This document shows positions 48,301-60,850 of a stretch of DNA of 64,000 nt, in pieces (position 1 is the stretch's first letter; the number at the start of each line of letters is the position of its first letter). Source of the DNA: Casuarina equisetifolia (lineage: Eukaryota > Streptophyta > Magnoliopsida > Fagales > Casuarinaceae). Location: NCBI GenBank assembly GCA_028551475.1, contig CM052354.1, forward strand, positions 14,035,258 through 14,099,257, in the 5' to 3' direction. Made by a program: the position numbers and the translations under genes. The notes beneath the pieces were generated by a model that saw only the letters and a list, made by a program, of their open reading frames with translations, was not told the DNA's origin and did no database searches.

Positions 48301-50234
48301 CGGAATGTTGTCAAGAAAATATAGGATAAAGAGGGAAAAGTAATGGTGTGACTTGGAGAGATAAGGAGACAGTTTCTGAGAAAAAAACAACAAACAGGGT
48401 GGGCTCGTTCATGGGAACCCTCACTGCCGAATCCCCTCTCTATCGACAGAGAGAGAGATACCAATCGACAATCTGTTCAAAAGCCCCTTCTCGATCCTCC
48501 TCCCCTCATACAAATCCCTACCGTCTAAGACGATATCACCTACTGCCTACGATCTACACACGTGTCCTAGTTTATGTTCCCCAAGTACATATTCTACACG
48601 TCACCTAATACACATCGTACATTACATATATTAGTCCATAAATACCCCACACTAGCTACCTCAGAATCAAATAAAAATAAATTAATGTTTTGGCCTATTA
48701 CAGATTCATTGCGACAACGTGTTCGCTCAAGGGACATGCGACCTGTTCAAATGAAATGTATACTGCCACACTTTCAAGGCAATGTGAAGGTCATTCTTGA
48801 TTTGTTGAGAAGGGAACTAGTGATGTGCTCAAGAAGCAAATTGGTGGGCATTAAATGAAAAGGGGTTAGCCATTATAGTGATAAACTTGAAGCAGCAAAG
48901 AATCTAGGCACTGTTGACAAGTAAGGACCGCAAGAATGAAATGTGAGCCCACGCTGAAAGCAAAATGGACCGATTGAAAGGAAAAAAGGCTGAACATCTG
49001 CTTGTAATAGGCTGGATATGGAGCCTAAACAGATGGCATAGGGTTGGATTTGGACTTTGAAAGGGAGAATATTTTAGCCTCATTGGAGGGAAACCAACAC
49101 CACTGGCCTCATTGGAGGGAGACCTGACACCTCTGGTCTCATTCGAGGGAGACGTTACCTCCATGGAAGAAAACTTTTCCCAATTTCATTAGTCCAAAAG
49201 TCCCCAATCTATTACATCTTACAAATTATAAAAGAAGTAATATGGGTTGGGCCAAGCTTAAAACTTGGGCCTACATAGAGCCCGTAACACTGCTGCTATG
49301 TATTAACTGAAGGGAAACAAAGCCTAGCACCCCTTGCTACTTCTATTATGCTTTAATTGAAGAGAAAATAGCCGTTAAGTTGCAAAGATTGCGATGCACT
49401 GTTGGTTAGATGAAACGCACGCCTAGGAGAACCAACATATCGTTTCATTTGAGAGAATTATTTTTAGAGAAAATGGGGGAAAATTATTATTCACGACATA
49501 GCCTCTACCTCACCATCTCTGGCAGAAAAGGGCACTGAAAATGCAAACTTTTGGTCGGTTTTTAAAGGGCATCAGCCAACGATAACTTTGTTGAGTTGTT
49601 TTCAGCATCTATTTAGGCAAGATCGAGAAGAGAAAAACGTTAGAGCAAACATTGAAAAAGTTTTGGATTTTAAAGATAATGTTCACACACTGTTATATTA
49701 TTGTGACATGTACTTGTATACACTTGGATTGAGCTCTATTTCGATTTATTATTGGAGTATCGTTTAGATATCAAAGAAAGGTGAAAAAATCTAGGGTTAT
49801 TTGAAAACCCAAATATGTATTTCTTAAGATGCTCTTGTCAAATTTATTTTGGGGGAAGCTATAATACATGGTGGATGCATAGATTTATGTAGCAATTTCT
49901 TATGTTTAAGAAATTGGTTTATATAGACTAAGGTAGGAGTGAACCTTTTGTAAATTTGGTTTGGTTTAGTGGAAAATACTTTTACCTTGGATTTAGTAAG
50001 GGGCTAGTGAATGTAAATGTTTGGTGGAGAGCTAAACTACCTTAAAATCTCATGTTATTGTATGGAATGCGTGTTGTTCTATGCACTTTAGTTTCTAGAA
50101 TGTCTATTTAAGTGTACTATGAATATGCTTGCATTTATTATATTACAATTTTTTAGACAACACAAAGAAATTGTCTTGGAGGTAATTAAAAAATGCAATT
50201 CATCTCCCCCTCTTGAACTCCTAAAAACCTAACA
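42395..50234 (+). mobile_element. Long Sirevirus-like LTR L, split by chromovirus O
   Basis: Starts TGTTAAATAT right after the purine tract AAAAAAGGGGAAA. It ends with the phrase TTCATCTCCCCCTCTTGAAC ... CCTAACA, characteristic of long Copia/Sirevirus LTR ends, at 50234. Without element O it is about 2.05 kb. Copia G coding sequence begins immediately to the right, so L's parent probably inserted into G. The partner LTR was not found. No gene lies in its right part (48708-50234). Confidence 0.6.
42913..48702 (-). mobile_element. Chromovirus (Ty3/Gypsy) O, near full length, broken
   Basis: 5790 bp. Both LTRs are exactly 518 bp (42913-43430 and 48185-48702), TGTAACA...TGTTACA, with a perfect duplication GATTC (42908-42912, 48703-48707). 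Primer site TGGTATTAGAGCC (minus strand) abuts the right LTR. Parts on the minus strand: gag about 48.05-47.2 kb; knuckle CYHCNDRYAPGHKC and protease LIDSGNTHNFID about 47.2-46.3 kb; RT about 46.3-45.3 kb (CVDYRELN); RNase H about 45.3-45.0 kb; integrase about 45.0-43.95 kb; chromodomain about 43.65-43.45 kb (VLVHWRGRAPAEATW). Size, knuckle form and chromodomain suggest the Reina group. About six breaks. I count about 32 LTR differences (~94% identity), mostly transitions, implying an age of a few million years. Confidence 0.93.
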
Positions 50235-53157
50235 TGTTCTTGATATTGAGATAGCTAAATCAAGGCATGAGATTTGCCTTAGCCAAAGGAAGTATGATAG
50301 AGATTACATACGAGGCTAGACTTTCTACATCTAGTCATAATACTCAATGAGCAAAGCTTAAAGTTCATACATCTAGAATATAATGTTGGTATGCCCATAC
50401 ATCATCAAGACCCATTACTCATGGATTCAACATCATATCAAAGGTTAATGGGATGGTTGATCTACCTAAATCATATTAGGTTAAATATGAGCTATGTAGT
50501 TTAGTATTAAGCCAATTCATACACTCACCTAAGCATTCACATAGGAGTCTACCATGAAAGTTTAGAGATACATTAAAGGTAAATCCCAATCTTCGCTTGA
50601 TCCTTGCCTCCTTTTCCAAGTAGGGCATTATAGCATTCTATGGCTCAAATTAGGTCATATGCCCCATGTTTAAATGAATCTCATGATTAAATAAAACTTG
50701 AAGGCTCACTCATTTCTTTAGAGATGAAGAAACAAACTATTATTTCCAAATCTTTAGCTAAGACTAAATATCAAGCCATAGTCACCACTCCTATGAGATC
50801 ATATTGTTCCACACTAGTAATATAGGGCCATGATTAGTCATTCAAGTACAAGTTAAACTCCTATATTTTTAGACTACCACTCTGGGCTAGTGGATTGGCT
50901 ATTCGAGTATGAGTTTGGCCTACCTAGTTTTCCTAATGTTGATGTCATCATTCTAGGTGATGCCCATTTTTCCTTTTTTATTTCCTTTTGTGGTTTATTT
51001 TAATGTATAGATATAATTGTCCTATATAATTTGGGAATGCTACGATCTCTTTTTGATTTTCTTAGTTGGTTTTCAAATGTATTGATGTATTGATGTATTG
51101 ATATTCTTATTCAACAAGACTATTGTTATCGTTTTACATCCCATGTTGTAATGTTCATCTTAAATAGAATATCTTTGGTTTGGAAATTTAATTGTCCTGA
51201 TTTGATGTATCATCTTACAAATCCTTGCAATAGTAACACATTTATAACTACACTCTAAATGTGTAATCGATCTCGTACATAATAGGCTAGAGGTGTGAAC
51301 ATCTATATAAAAGGGTCCTTTTGGATTATTCTACTTACATACTCTTTATGCCATTCTTCCTATCCCTTCTAAAATACTCTCACTTTGTCTTCCACCAACC
51401 TTCACTCACCTTGATTCTAGTTAAAAGGCTAATTTAGTTTCAAGCCATCAACTAAGTGTCAAATGTACTTACTCTAAGTGCATTACAAGTGGTATTAAAG
51501 CTAAACTCTTAAGTTAAGCTAGGTTGTTAAGATAAGGCAAATGGATAGCCATTCTTGAGATGGTGTGGAGGACTTGTAGCAAGACAAGTAGTTAAAAAGA
51601 AAAAGGCTCAAAGTTAATGCAACAGCTTTAAAGGAGAGAATTGTTGTGATTGAACAAAGCTTGGAATGAATTGTTGTAATATAACAAGGTTTGGAGAGTC
51701 TTTCAAACCAAAGCTACAAAATGGTTAGCTAGACTAAAGTAAGATAGGAGGGCTTACCAAAAGTCACCCTTTTAGAAAGAAACATGGTTAGGCTTCAAGA
51801 TCCAATAAATGCTTTAAAAAAAGTGAGACTTGATGACGGTGGAGCTTGGGATATTCCTAAAAGTTATACTTTTAGACTAGTGATTCTTAGTGGAAAGCAA
51901 GAGGCAAGTGAAGTGGAAACATGTGGTGTATAGGGCACTACTTTGAAACAGCCCAAATCAATGATGAAGTTACTAAGGTATGCATTGATTCTTTATATCT
52001 CATTCATATCACTACAATTAGTGGCATAGCAAACATCATGAAAGTGAGAAAGAGGAGTATAATATAAAAAATTTTGAAGCATTTAAGACAAAATTGAAGA
52101 AAGAATTCCTTCCTATGAAAGTGAGTAACAAAACCCGTGATATTTTGAAGGACTTAAGGCACATGATTACCTTGCAAGCATATGTTCAAGATTTCTCAAG
52201 TGCAGTAATGTATCTTAATCATGTGCTAGAAGATACCTTTGTTATTCTTTTAGAAAGTGACCTCCAAAACATCAATGAAGTGAGTCATCATTCAAGTCAC
52301 ATCCCTGAAATAGCATATCGGGGGGGAAAAAAAAGGGACTAGACCACTATTCAACCATAATCTATAATAAACAACTTTTTAATTATGATTCTATTGGTGA
52401 TAAGAAGAAAGGTGCCCTTTTTTGCTTTATTTGTAAGGGAACACATTATATGAAAAATTGTCCAAAGTGTGGATCATTGAATGTTACGAAGAAATATTAG
52501 TATAGGAGGAGAATCTCATGGAAGATGACTACATGGCAGCTTTACAATGTTTAACAACATGGTAGGTAAGGCTTCCTTACCAACTAAAAAGTATTTTATA
52601 TACATGGAAGCTACAGTTAACAATAAGGAGATCAATTTTATCACACTTAGAAAGCTAAGAAATTGGATTTCTCAATGAAAAAGGATGAGGGCACATTGAA
52701 GACAACAAACAATGCATTATGGGCTATACTTTAATTGATGCATGACATGGATCTAAATGCAGGGTGATGAAAGGGAAATGTAAGCTTCATGGTGGTATCC
52801 ATGGATGACTACAAGCTAGTCCTCAGGCTAAATTTCTTACATGTAGCATGTACCTTTCTTTTCTCCACACATAGTTGTTTATGTCTCTTTGCAAGGGATG
52901 TGTCATGCATGATCCCTATAAAGGCCATAGGTCTTGCTCAAAAGATCCTTTCTTTGATGCAATTAAAGAAAGGTAAGGAAACTTACCTAGCTATGTCGAA
53001 GATGGATCGAGAATAGATCTTTAAGGAGAAGAATTTTCCATAGTTGGTTTATGATGTCCTTGAAGAAAACAAAGACATGATGCCTTTAAAAATGTCGAAA
53101 CAATTACCTCATTGGAGGAAAGTTAATCATGAAATAAAGTTATAGGAAGCAGTTAAA

Positions 53158-53560
53158 GAGCTCCAATGCTCTTTCAAGCAAAGAAAGATAGGTTGATGCA
53201 TCTATGCATTGACTATTAGGCATTCAACAAGGTAATTACAAAAACAAGTGTCATACTCCTTTGATAGCAGATTTGTTTCAAAGGTCATGTATAGAGCTCC
53301 AATGCTTTTTCAAGCAAAGAAAGATGGGTTAATATGTCTATGCATTGACTATTGGGCATTCAACAAGGTAATTGTAAAAAATGAATGTCATATTCCTTTG
53401 ATAGCAAATTAGTTTCAAAAGTCATGTATGGAGCTCCAATGCTTTTTCAGGCAAAGAAAGATGGGTTAATAGGTCTATGCATTGACTATTGGGCATTCAA
53501 CAAGGTATTTGCAAAAAATACGTGTCATATTCCTTTGGTAGCAAATTTGTTTGATAGGTT
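53158..53560 (+). repeat. Three tandem copies of a ~136-bp block within H
   Basis: GAGCTCCAATGCT starts three consecutive blocks at 53158, 53294 and 53431, each continuing through CAAGCAAAGAAAGAT, CTATGCATTGACTATT and CATTCAACAAGGTA. The blocks fall in the RT region. Blocks 2 and 3 look slightly more alike, which would suggest stepwise duplication. Confidence 0.9.
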
Positions 53561-56500
53561 AGGCAATGCTTTACAAATTAATGGCTCTAAGGTGAAGGCA
53601 ATCTAGGGATGGGAAGCCCCTTCAAAGGTCACAAAGTGGTGATCTTTCCTTGGCTTGAGTAACAATTATAGACACTTTATTGCCTAATAGTTGTCAAGAG
53701 CAACACCATTAACCAAGTTATTGAAGAAATCAAAGATGTTGGAATGGACAAAAGAATGCCAATGCGCCTTTGATGACTTGAAGGTTGCTTTGATGAAGGA
53801 GCGAGTGTTTGCACTATTTGACTACTCCAAACTATTTGAGGTACATTCAAATGTTTTTTATTTCAATATTAAGGGTTATTAATGTAGCATCCTATTGCTT
53901 TTTGTGAGTTACACACTCAATGAAATGGAGCGCAAGTATACTATATAAGAGAAGGAGATGATAGCCATCATTCATTGTTTGACAACATGGTGTTATTACC
54001 TACTTGGCTCCTAATTCTTAATCTAGATGGATAACATGGCCTCAAGCTATTTTCAAACTCAAAAGAAGTTATTGCCAAAGCAAGCAAAGTGGTAAGACTT
54101 CTTGGTTGAGTTTGAATATGTGATGGAATACAAACCTAGAAGGGAAAAGGTTGTGGTTAACACTCTCCATAGGAAGGCCAAGCTTGTTGTCATGAGTTTA
54201 GCCATGGGAGATATGATGTAGTTGGTGCAAGAAAGGATGTCCAACAATCCCATGGCCAAGTAATTGAAGTAACTAGTGAAGGATGGTAAGACCAAGCAAT
54301 TCTTATTGGAAGACAAATTACTATACATAAAGAAAAGACAGTTATATGTGCCTAAGTGGGAGAACCTTTAATGCAAGTTCATCAAGGAGTGTCATAATAG
54401 CAAGTGGGCTAGTCATCTTGGACAATAGAGAATGTGGGCTTTCCTTGAAGCCTACTAATTTTGGCTTAATATAAAGGATGAAATAAAATTGTATGTAAGG
54501 AATTACCTTATGTGCTAACAGGACAAATTGGAGTGAAGGCCTCCTAGTAGTTTGTTGGAGCCATTACCTATTTCAAGCCATCCCTGAGAGAATCTCCATC
54601 AACTTCATTAAAGGATTGTTAAAGTCTAAAGGTTACATATCCATTTTGATTGTTGTGGATTGATTGTTGAAGTATGCAACATGCATACTAGCGCTTGTGG
54701 AGTGTCTAGTAGAAGTCATTACATGGCTTTTCTTCAAGCATATAGTAAAGTTTTAGGGTTTTTCATATAGTATTATAAGTGATCTAGACTCATAAGGTGT
54801 TTATGGAAGGAGTTGTTTAAGTTATAAGGTTTTTAGTTATGGTTTTTCATAAGCTTCTATTCATAAATGAACAGGCAAATGGAAAAGGTGAAAAGCTTCA
54901 TGGAATTGTACTTAAGGTACTTATAAATATGAATCAAAAAGATTGAGTGAAACTAATAGACATGGCTTAGTTTTCATACAACTTTCAAAGAAGTGAATAT
55001 ACTAACACAAAGCCTATTTGACTTGGTGATAAGGTAGCAACTATTGACTCCTTTAGTCCTTGCAATAAAAATACAAGTAGGAGTCCTAGTACATTTAACA
55101 TAATGAATTCTTGGCAAAAGAATACAAATAAAAGAAATGAGTTGATTAGAAGAAAAGACCTATTGCCTTTAAGGTTGGGAAATAAATGATGGTGAAACTA
55201 CTCCTGCAATAGCACAAAGTGTATTGTGCCCTTCACAAGGGGTTGGTCTAAATATGAAAGATTAGGACCATTTGAAGTAATTAGGAAGGTTTGAAATGTT
55301 ACTTATCAATTGGACCTTCCACCTAGCCTCAAGATAAATTCCATGTTCCATGCAAGCATCTTGAAACTATTTCATAAAGATGTGGAAAATGTTGACAAGA
55401 GCAAGTCATTGAAGGCCCCTCTAATAATGATGATCTTTTTTGAGAAAGAGGCAAAGGTAATCCTAGTTGAGCAAGTAGTCTTGATGCAAATCGGATTGTG
55501 GCCTTAAGTGAACTTGGTTTTGGGTTAAGGTGGGGTGGTTGTTTTTTTGGTTTTTGAGTTTTTTTCATTGAGAAAAAGTTGTGTTCAGGTAGGGAGAAAA
55601 GAAAAAATGAAAATGAACTATTACCAAGATAAGCTTTGAGATGTAAAGGCGGCACCACTAATCAAGAAGGTGTTCCACCACCAATCTTTAATGAGAATTG
55701 GATAAAGGAAACAAAAGTTGAAAGAACAACTAAGGGTTTTCTATTATGTGTGAACAAGCAAGTCTCCTTACAACTAAATTGATACTCCCTTTAAATAAGA
55801 AACTAAACCTACCCCTAAGGATTCATAAAATTAATGAAATTCTAAACAAATTAAGGATTTATAAAATTAAGGAAATTCTAAAAAAGTTAAGGATTTGGCA
55901 ATTTAGAAAATTGTAGACAAATCAAGGATCTAGAGAGTTAAGGAAACTTTAGACAAAAGGAAATAATCTTGAACAATAAAGAAGTCCTAGAAAATTAAGG
56001 ACTTGATGACTATTTAGTAAAACCCTAACATTAATTATGAAACCCTAAGACAATCTCAAAGATTTTAGAGAATTCTTGAGATGCTCTTTAACATTGCCCA
56101 TTGGTTCATAGTGTGGACTTTCAACTCTTTGATATGGTAACTAATATACTGGGCCTTAAGAGCACCCACATCAATCTCCCATTGTTGAAAAAGACTTCTC
56201 CTTAAATCTTGACTATTGCTCTAGGTCTTTTTTTGCTCCAAGAATCCATAATCCAAGTTCTTGCACATGAATCAACCTCTAACTTTAGGCACCTACCTAG
56301 TATGTTGGTTCACAAATCAACAACAAATTACCATTTTGCTTAGAAGGGAGTTTGCAACTTGACCTACAACATAACCCAAACAAATATAGCAGCCCCTTCA
56401 TGTATACCATTGAAAAATCTAAGTTGTTGTTGTTGACAACAACAGATGACTTACCACTACTCATGTTAAACAGTGCTCTGAAATTCTTCACCACTTAGAT

Positions 56501-56836
56501 GAAACCTTGTGGTTGTTATGTCAAAATATGTTTTATTGCCTTATTCAATAACGTCTCAAGCTTTAGGATATTTGAACTTCTTGGATCTATTATCTTTTTT
56601 GGTGGCACATCAAGTTCTAGAAGGTCTAAACTTTTTGGATATGCATGCATGTCTTATGGTCCTCAAGCTTTAAAATATCCAAACTTTCTAGGTTTACCTC
56701 CTTTTCTAATGACACCTTAAGCTTTGGTGAATCCAAATCTTTTGATTTTGTTTTTATCAACTTTGTTCTTGCATTTAAGCTACCTCTGAAGGCTTCTCTC
56801 ACATGCCACCTGTCTATCCATTTGTCATTTTGTAGT

Positions 56837-58457
56837 TGTTGAAGGCGGGGGGGGGGGGGGTGAATTAGGTTTATCAAAAATTCTTGTCTTTTTTTGTTTT
56901 TCTTATGTAAAGCAATCAAGGTAACAAGCAAGATTATCACATAAGAGAAAAACATAGATTTTTGATAGGTGGTTCAGCCTAAGCCACCTCATCACCTACT
57001 CCACCCCACTCTAGCAACAACTAGCTAAAGTCACTCTCCAATCAATTAACAAATTAATTACAAGGGAGAACCACTCCCCTAATCCTAGTTACAAATTCTC
57101 TCCCTAAGAAGTTCAGCAATGAGTAATAATTAAGTACAAATTTTGAATTCAAGGTTAGAAGCTTCAAACAAGTGCTAGGCGCTTAATATAGTATAATATG
57201 GACAAAAGCCCCAAATTAACATGAATCCTAGCAATGTTCACTCGTATGAAGTTAGCTCAAATAAGATATAAATTAAAGAGAAATTTGATTTCCTAATAAA
57301 TATATGAAAGCATTAATAAACTCAAAGTAGAATCACCAAAATTTAGAACCAATTTTGTGAGCTTGAATGAACTTGAGTGAAAAGTATGAGTTTTTGAAAA
57401 AAGCTTGTTTTCTCTACAATTTTGGACATACCAATAACAGTAAGTAAGATGCACTTAAATAGCTTCAAAACAACTCACATTTCACTTCAAAGAGCCATTC
57501 TGACACCTTTAAAGCAAGTCACCTCTTCTTCCCATTGGAGCCCTAATTTTCATCTTCTCTCTCTTCAACAAGAGAGGAAAAAGGTAAGGTTGGTCATTCT
57601 ATCCTAATTCCGTTCAAAATTGTGCTCCAAAATGCCACCATTTCATCCAGATTTTAAGTTACTAATTTAGAGCTTTGTGGACCAAAAAAAAGGTTACCAG
57701 GTTAAGTTTTTGGGTCTTTCTTGAATCTTCCTCAATCCTCTACAATCTTGAAGTAATTCTTCATGGGTTCTTCATAGATTGATAGAGTAGCTTCTCACTC
57801 ACAAAAGCCCTATGATTTCATCTTTAGAAACTCTTTAATTTTCTTCCAATTCCTATTTTAAGCAGTTAGGTCATGAACTTGAAGAACACCTTAATTTCCT
57901 TAAGTTAATCCTCTCTAGGCAGTGGGTTTTTTTATTTTTCTTAACAAAAATGTTTCTTTCGCTCTTAGCTTTCCAATGACACCTTTTTCAACTTGAATAG
58001 AGTAGTTTATGGCAGTCAATTTAAGCTTTAGGTGGTGACGGTGTCGAACAATGTTTCTGGGTCACGCAAGTTATAGGTATGGGTCACTTAATCATGTCAT
58101 GGGTCGTGCCTTGGATGTGGGTCACGTATGCCTCGTAGGTTACACCCTAGATCTAGGTTGTGCATGCATTAGGTCTAAATTTACACAAGGCTGACTAGGT
58201 CTAGGCTCATGTTGTTCATGGGTTACGCACATGGGTTACACTTCTAGATTAGGTTACATGCACTAGGCTTCACTAGTTTAGGCTTCTAATTTATTTACTC
58301 ATTTTTTTGCAAAATTATTCTAGCATTAGTCTTCTAATAAAAAATCATTAAATAATCAAACAATGATTATAATTATAATTTTCTCATATTATAATTTTCC
58401 TTTTTCTCATCATTAAAATGTTAATTTATTCTTGTATCATTAAAATATATTCTAACA
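56837..58457. mobile_element. Solo LTR J (GGGGGGTGAATT class), nested in I
   Basis: 1621-bp unit TGTTGAAGGC...TTCTAACA with a perfect 5-bp duplication GTAGT (56832-56836, 58458-58462). A G13-14 run followed by TGAATTAGG lies about 12-27 bases from the left end and a GTGGTTCAGCC block about 130 bases in, the same plan as K. No coding content. It occupies the centre of element I. Confidence 0.85.
58040..58280. repeat. Irregular GGGTCACG / GGGTTACG repeat inside solo LTR J
   Basis: The words GGGTCACG, GGGTCAC, GGGTCGTG, AGGTTACA, GGGTTACG and GGTTACAT recur about nine times at irregular 20-35 bp spacing, with intervening CATGCACTAGG-like phrases. It looks like a decayed minisatellite that is part of the LTR. 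Confidence 0.55.
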
Positions 58458-60850
58458 GTAGTGTTTGTGGTAGTACTTGTAATCAATGGAAGCATGATCA
58501 TCTTTTTGGTTGAAGCATATCATAGCTTTGATGTTTGTTTTTGGTTCTTAGGAGTTAAGGAACCTCATTGACTTGTTCTTTGATCTTGGCTACATTTACA
58601 AGCATCTTATTTGTTGCCTCACATGGTGAAAAACCATGAAGAAAAATGTAAAGTGCATTCCCTATATTGAAACATGGCTCACTCACCAAACCTTAGGCTT
58701 TGATACCACTTTATACATGTTTGGTGACAACCTTAATTGAGCTTGGTTTAGGGTTAAGGTGGGGTTATTTTTTCTCAATGAGAAAAGGTTGTGCTTAGGT
58801 AGGAAGAAAAGAACAAATGAAAATGAACTAGTACCAAGATAGGCTCTAAGACATTAAGGTAGCACCATTAGTCATGGTGGTGTTCTATTACCAATCTTTG
58901 GTAAGAATTGGATAAAGGAAACAAAACTTGAAAGAACAATTAAGGGTTTTCAATTTCTTGTGAACAAACAGCTCTCTTTACAATTAAAATGATACTCCCT
59001 TTAAATAAGAAACTAAACTTGACCCTAAGGATCCAAAAAAAATTAAGGATCCTAAAAATTAAGAAAATTCTAAACAAATCAAGGATTCAAACACGTAAGG
59101 AAACTTCAAACAAAAGGAAATAATCTCAAATAATAAAGAAACCCTAAAAAATTAAGGACTTGACGACTATTTAGGAAAACCCTAACATTAATTATGAAAC
59201 TTCAATATGTTTTTAAAGAATTCTTGAGATGTTTTTCAACCTTGCCTTTCTTAAACCCATTGGATCCTAGCAGACTTTTAACTCTTTAATGTGGGAACAT
59301 GTGGGAACTCATAATATTAGGCCTTAAGAGCACCCATATCAAGTTTGGAAGAAGAGAATTCCCTTAAGATCATAATTCTTGGTTAAGTGGAAGGGATTGC
59401 TAAAGAGGGAGACAACATGAGATTTTGAGGAAGATCTTTAGCAATTTAAAGATCTTATCTATCATTACCTAAAGGCAATGAGGATGTTGCTGAATTAGGT
59501 GGGAAGAATGTTTCACATTGGTAGTATTCTACTTAGGATTGGTTGTTCGAGTGCAAGTTAGACTCTTATGTTCTACACTAACAATACAATCCAATGTACT
59601 AGTTATGTAAGTATGAGTTTGGCCTACCTACCCTACTATTGGTGTCATCACTCCGAGTGGTGCCTTGTTTTTTCTTTTTTTGTTTCTTTTTGTGGTTTGC
59701 TTTAATTTATGAATGTAATTGTCCTATTTAATATGGGAATGCTACAATTCTTTTTCAATTTCCTTAATTGGTTTTTGAATGTATTGATGTTCTTATTCCA
59801 TAAGATTACTATTATAGTTTTACATCCTATATTATAATGTTCATCTTGAATAGAATATATTTAGTTTAGAAATTTAGTTGTCCCAATTCAACATATTGGA
59901 TTACAAATCCATGTAACAATTAGACATTTATAGATGTACCCTAAAAATGTAACCAATCCCCTATTCAATAGGTTAGGCGGTGTGACATCTATATAAAGGG
60001 GTCCTTGTAAATCATTCTATTTACACACTATGCCATTGTTCCTATCATTTCTAAAATACTTACTTTTTCTTCCACCAACCTTTTGTCATCTTAATTCCAA
60101 TTAAAAGGTTAACTCAGTTTCGAGCCATCAACTAAGTACATTAAAATATGGCTTCTAGGATTATTCAAGGGTCTTGTTGTGTATATTAAATAGCTTGCCT
60201 TATTATTATGTGATAATAAGTCAATTGAGCACATAACTATAAATCCGATCTCTCATAAGAAGAAAAAGCACATCAAGATAGTTTGTTACTTAATTACAAA
60301 GAATATACATTATAGAACAATTCTAACACAACACATATCTACAATAGAGCATCCCAACAAGCCTTCTTATGAAGACTTTAGGGAGCATATAGTACCATTA
60401 CCATTTTTTCAAGCTAAGTGTGTTTGACTTATTCAAATCACTTGGTTAAGGAGAAGTATTCAGGTCCAAGTGCTTTATTAGTTAATTGGGTATTGCTTTT
60501 GAGCTTTATGGCCCGTGCACTTTTGTTGGAAATGCTCATACGTGTATAGGTATACAGCCTCTTCTTCTTTTTTCCCCACAAATGTACGAGCATCTAAATG
60601 CAAAAACCTCAGTATGTAGTTGAGTTTTTGTGTGTGATATACACCTTGTATTTTCCGTTCAATACAAGAAACTATTCCCCAAAATACCCGCTTTCTTTTT
60701 GTCTTCTTTGTCATTTGTAGCTTCCGCAAGATTTGTAATCCAGAATCTTACGTCTGATTTTCGGATGTGAGAATATGAACATCAATAATGTCAAAATACC
60801 GTCTCCTGCTGGCAGCACAGATGGGATAAAAATTGGACTCTCTTGCCGTA

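Larger units (their letters stand above)
55497..59341 (-). mobile_element. LTR element I nested in Gypsy H
   Basis: LTRs 55497-56173 and 58725-59341 match along their length and end in CACCCACATCA / CACCCATATCA on the plus strand. On the minus strand the primer site GTGGTATCAAAGCC (58696-58709) abuts the right LTR and the tract AATGGGAGAT abuts the left LTR. The interior is short (about 0.9 kb without J), with weak gag-like frames on the minus strand (56.3-56.96 and 58.5-58.7 kb). No RT or integrase was seen, so it is probably non-autonomous. No clean target duplication was found. H's chromodomain continues directly at its right edge. Broken. Confidence 0.78.
50805..60145 (+). mobile_element. 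Gypsy chromovirus H (broken, hosts nested element I)
   Basis: LTRs 50805-51487 and 59509-60145 share long collinear similarity (for example GAGTTTGGCCTACC, GGGAATGCTAC, TTCCACCAACCTT). Primer site TGGTATTAAAGC (51490-51501) follows the left LTR; the tract GGTGGGAAGAA precedes the right. Flanks ATAT on both sides fit a 4-5 bp target duplication inside Copia G. Parts: gag 51.5-52.4 kb, knuckle near 52.43 kb (CFICKGTHYMKNC), protease region 52.6-53.0 kb, RT 53.05-53.7 kb (LCIDYWAFNKV), RNase H 53.7-54.2 kb, integrase 54.3-55.45 kb, then chromodomain-like sequence at 59.38-59.5 kb beyond element I (LVKWKGL). Numerous breaks; old. Confidence 0.85.
50235..60480 (+). mobile_element. Copia G remains (RT/RNase H), interrupted by Gypsy H
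   Basis: Plus-strand traces of Copia RT and RNase H at 50235-50804 (LDIEIAKSRHEICLSQRKYD, later MKKQTIISKSLAKTKYQA) resume at 60146-60480 (WLLGLFKG, CDNKSIEH, HKKKKHIKI). The two halves join as ...EII|WLLGLF across the H insertion, as in Copia D. The 5' part was not found; L adjoins on the left. Heavily broken and the oldest layer of this block. Confidence 0.72.
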
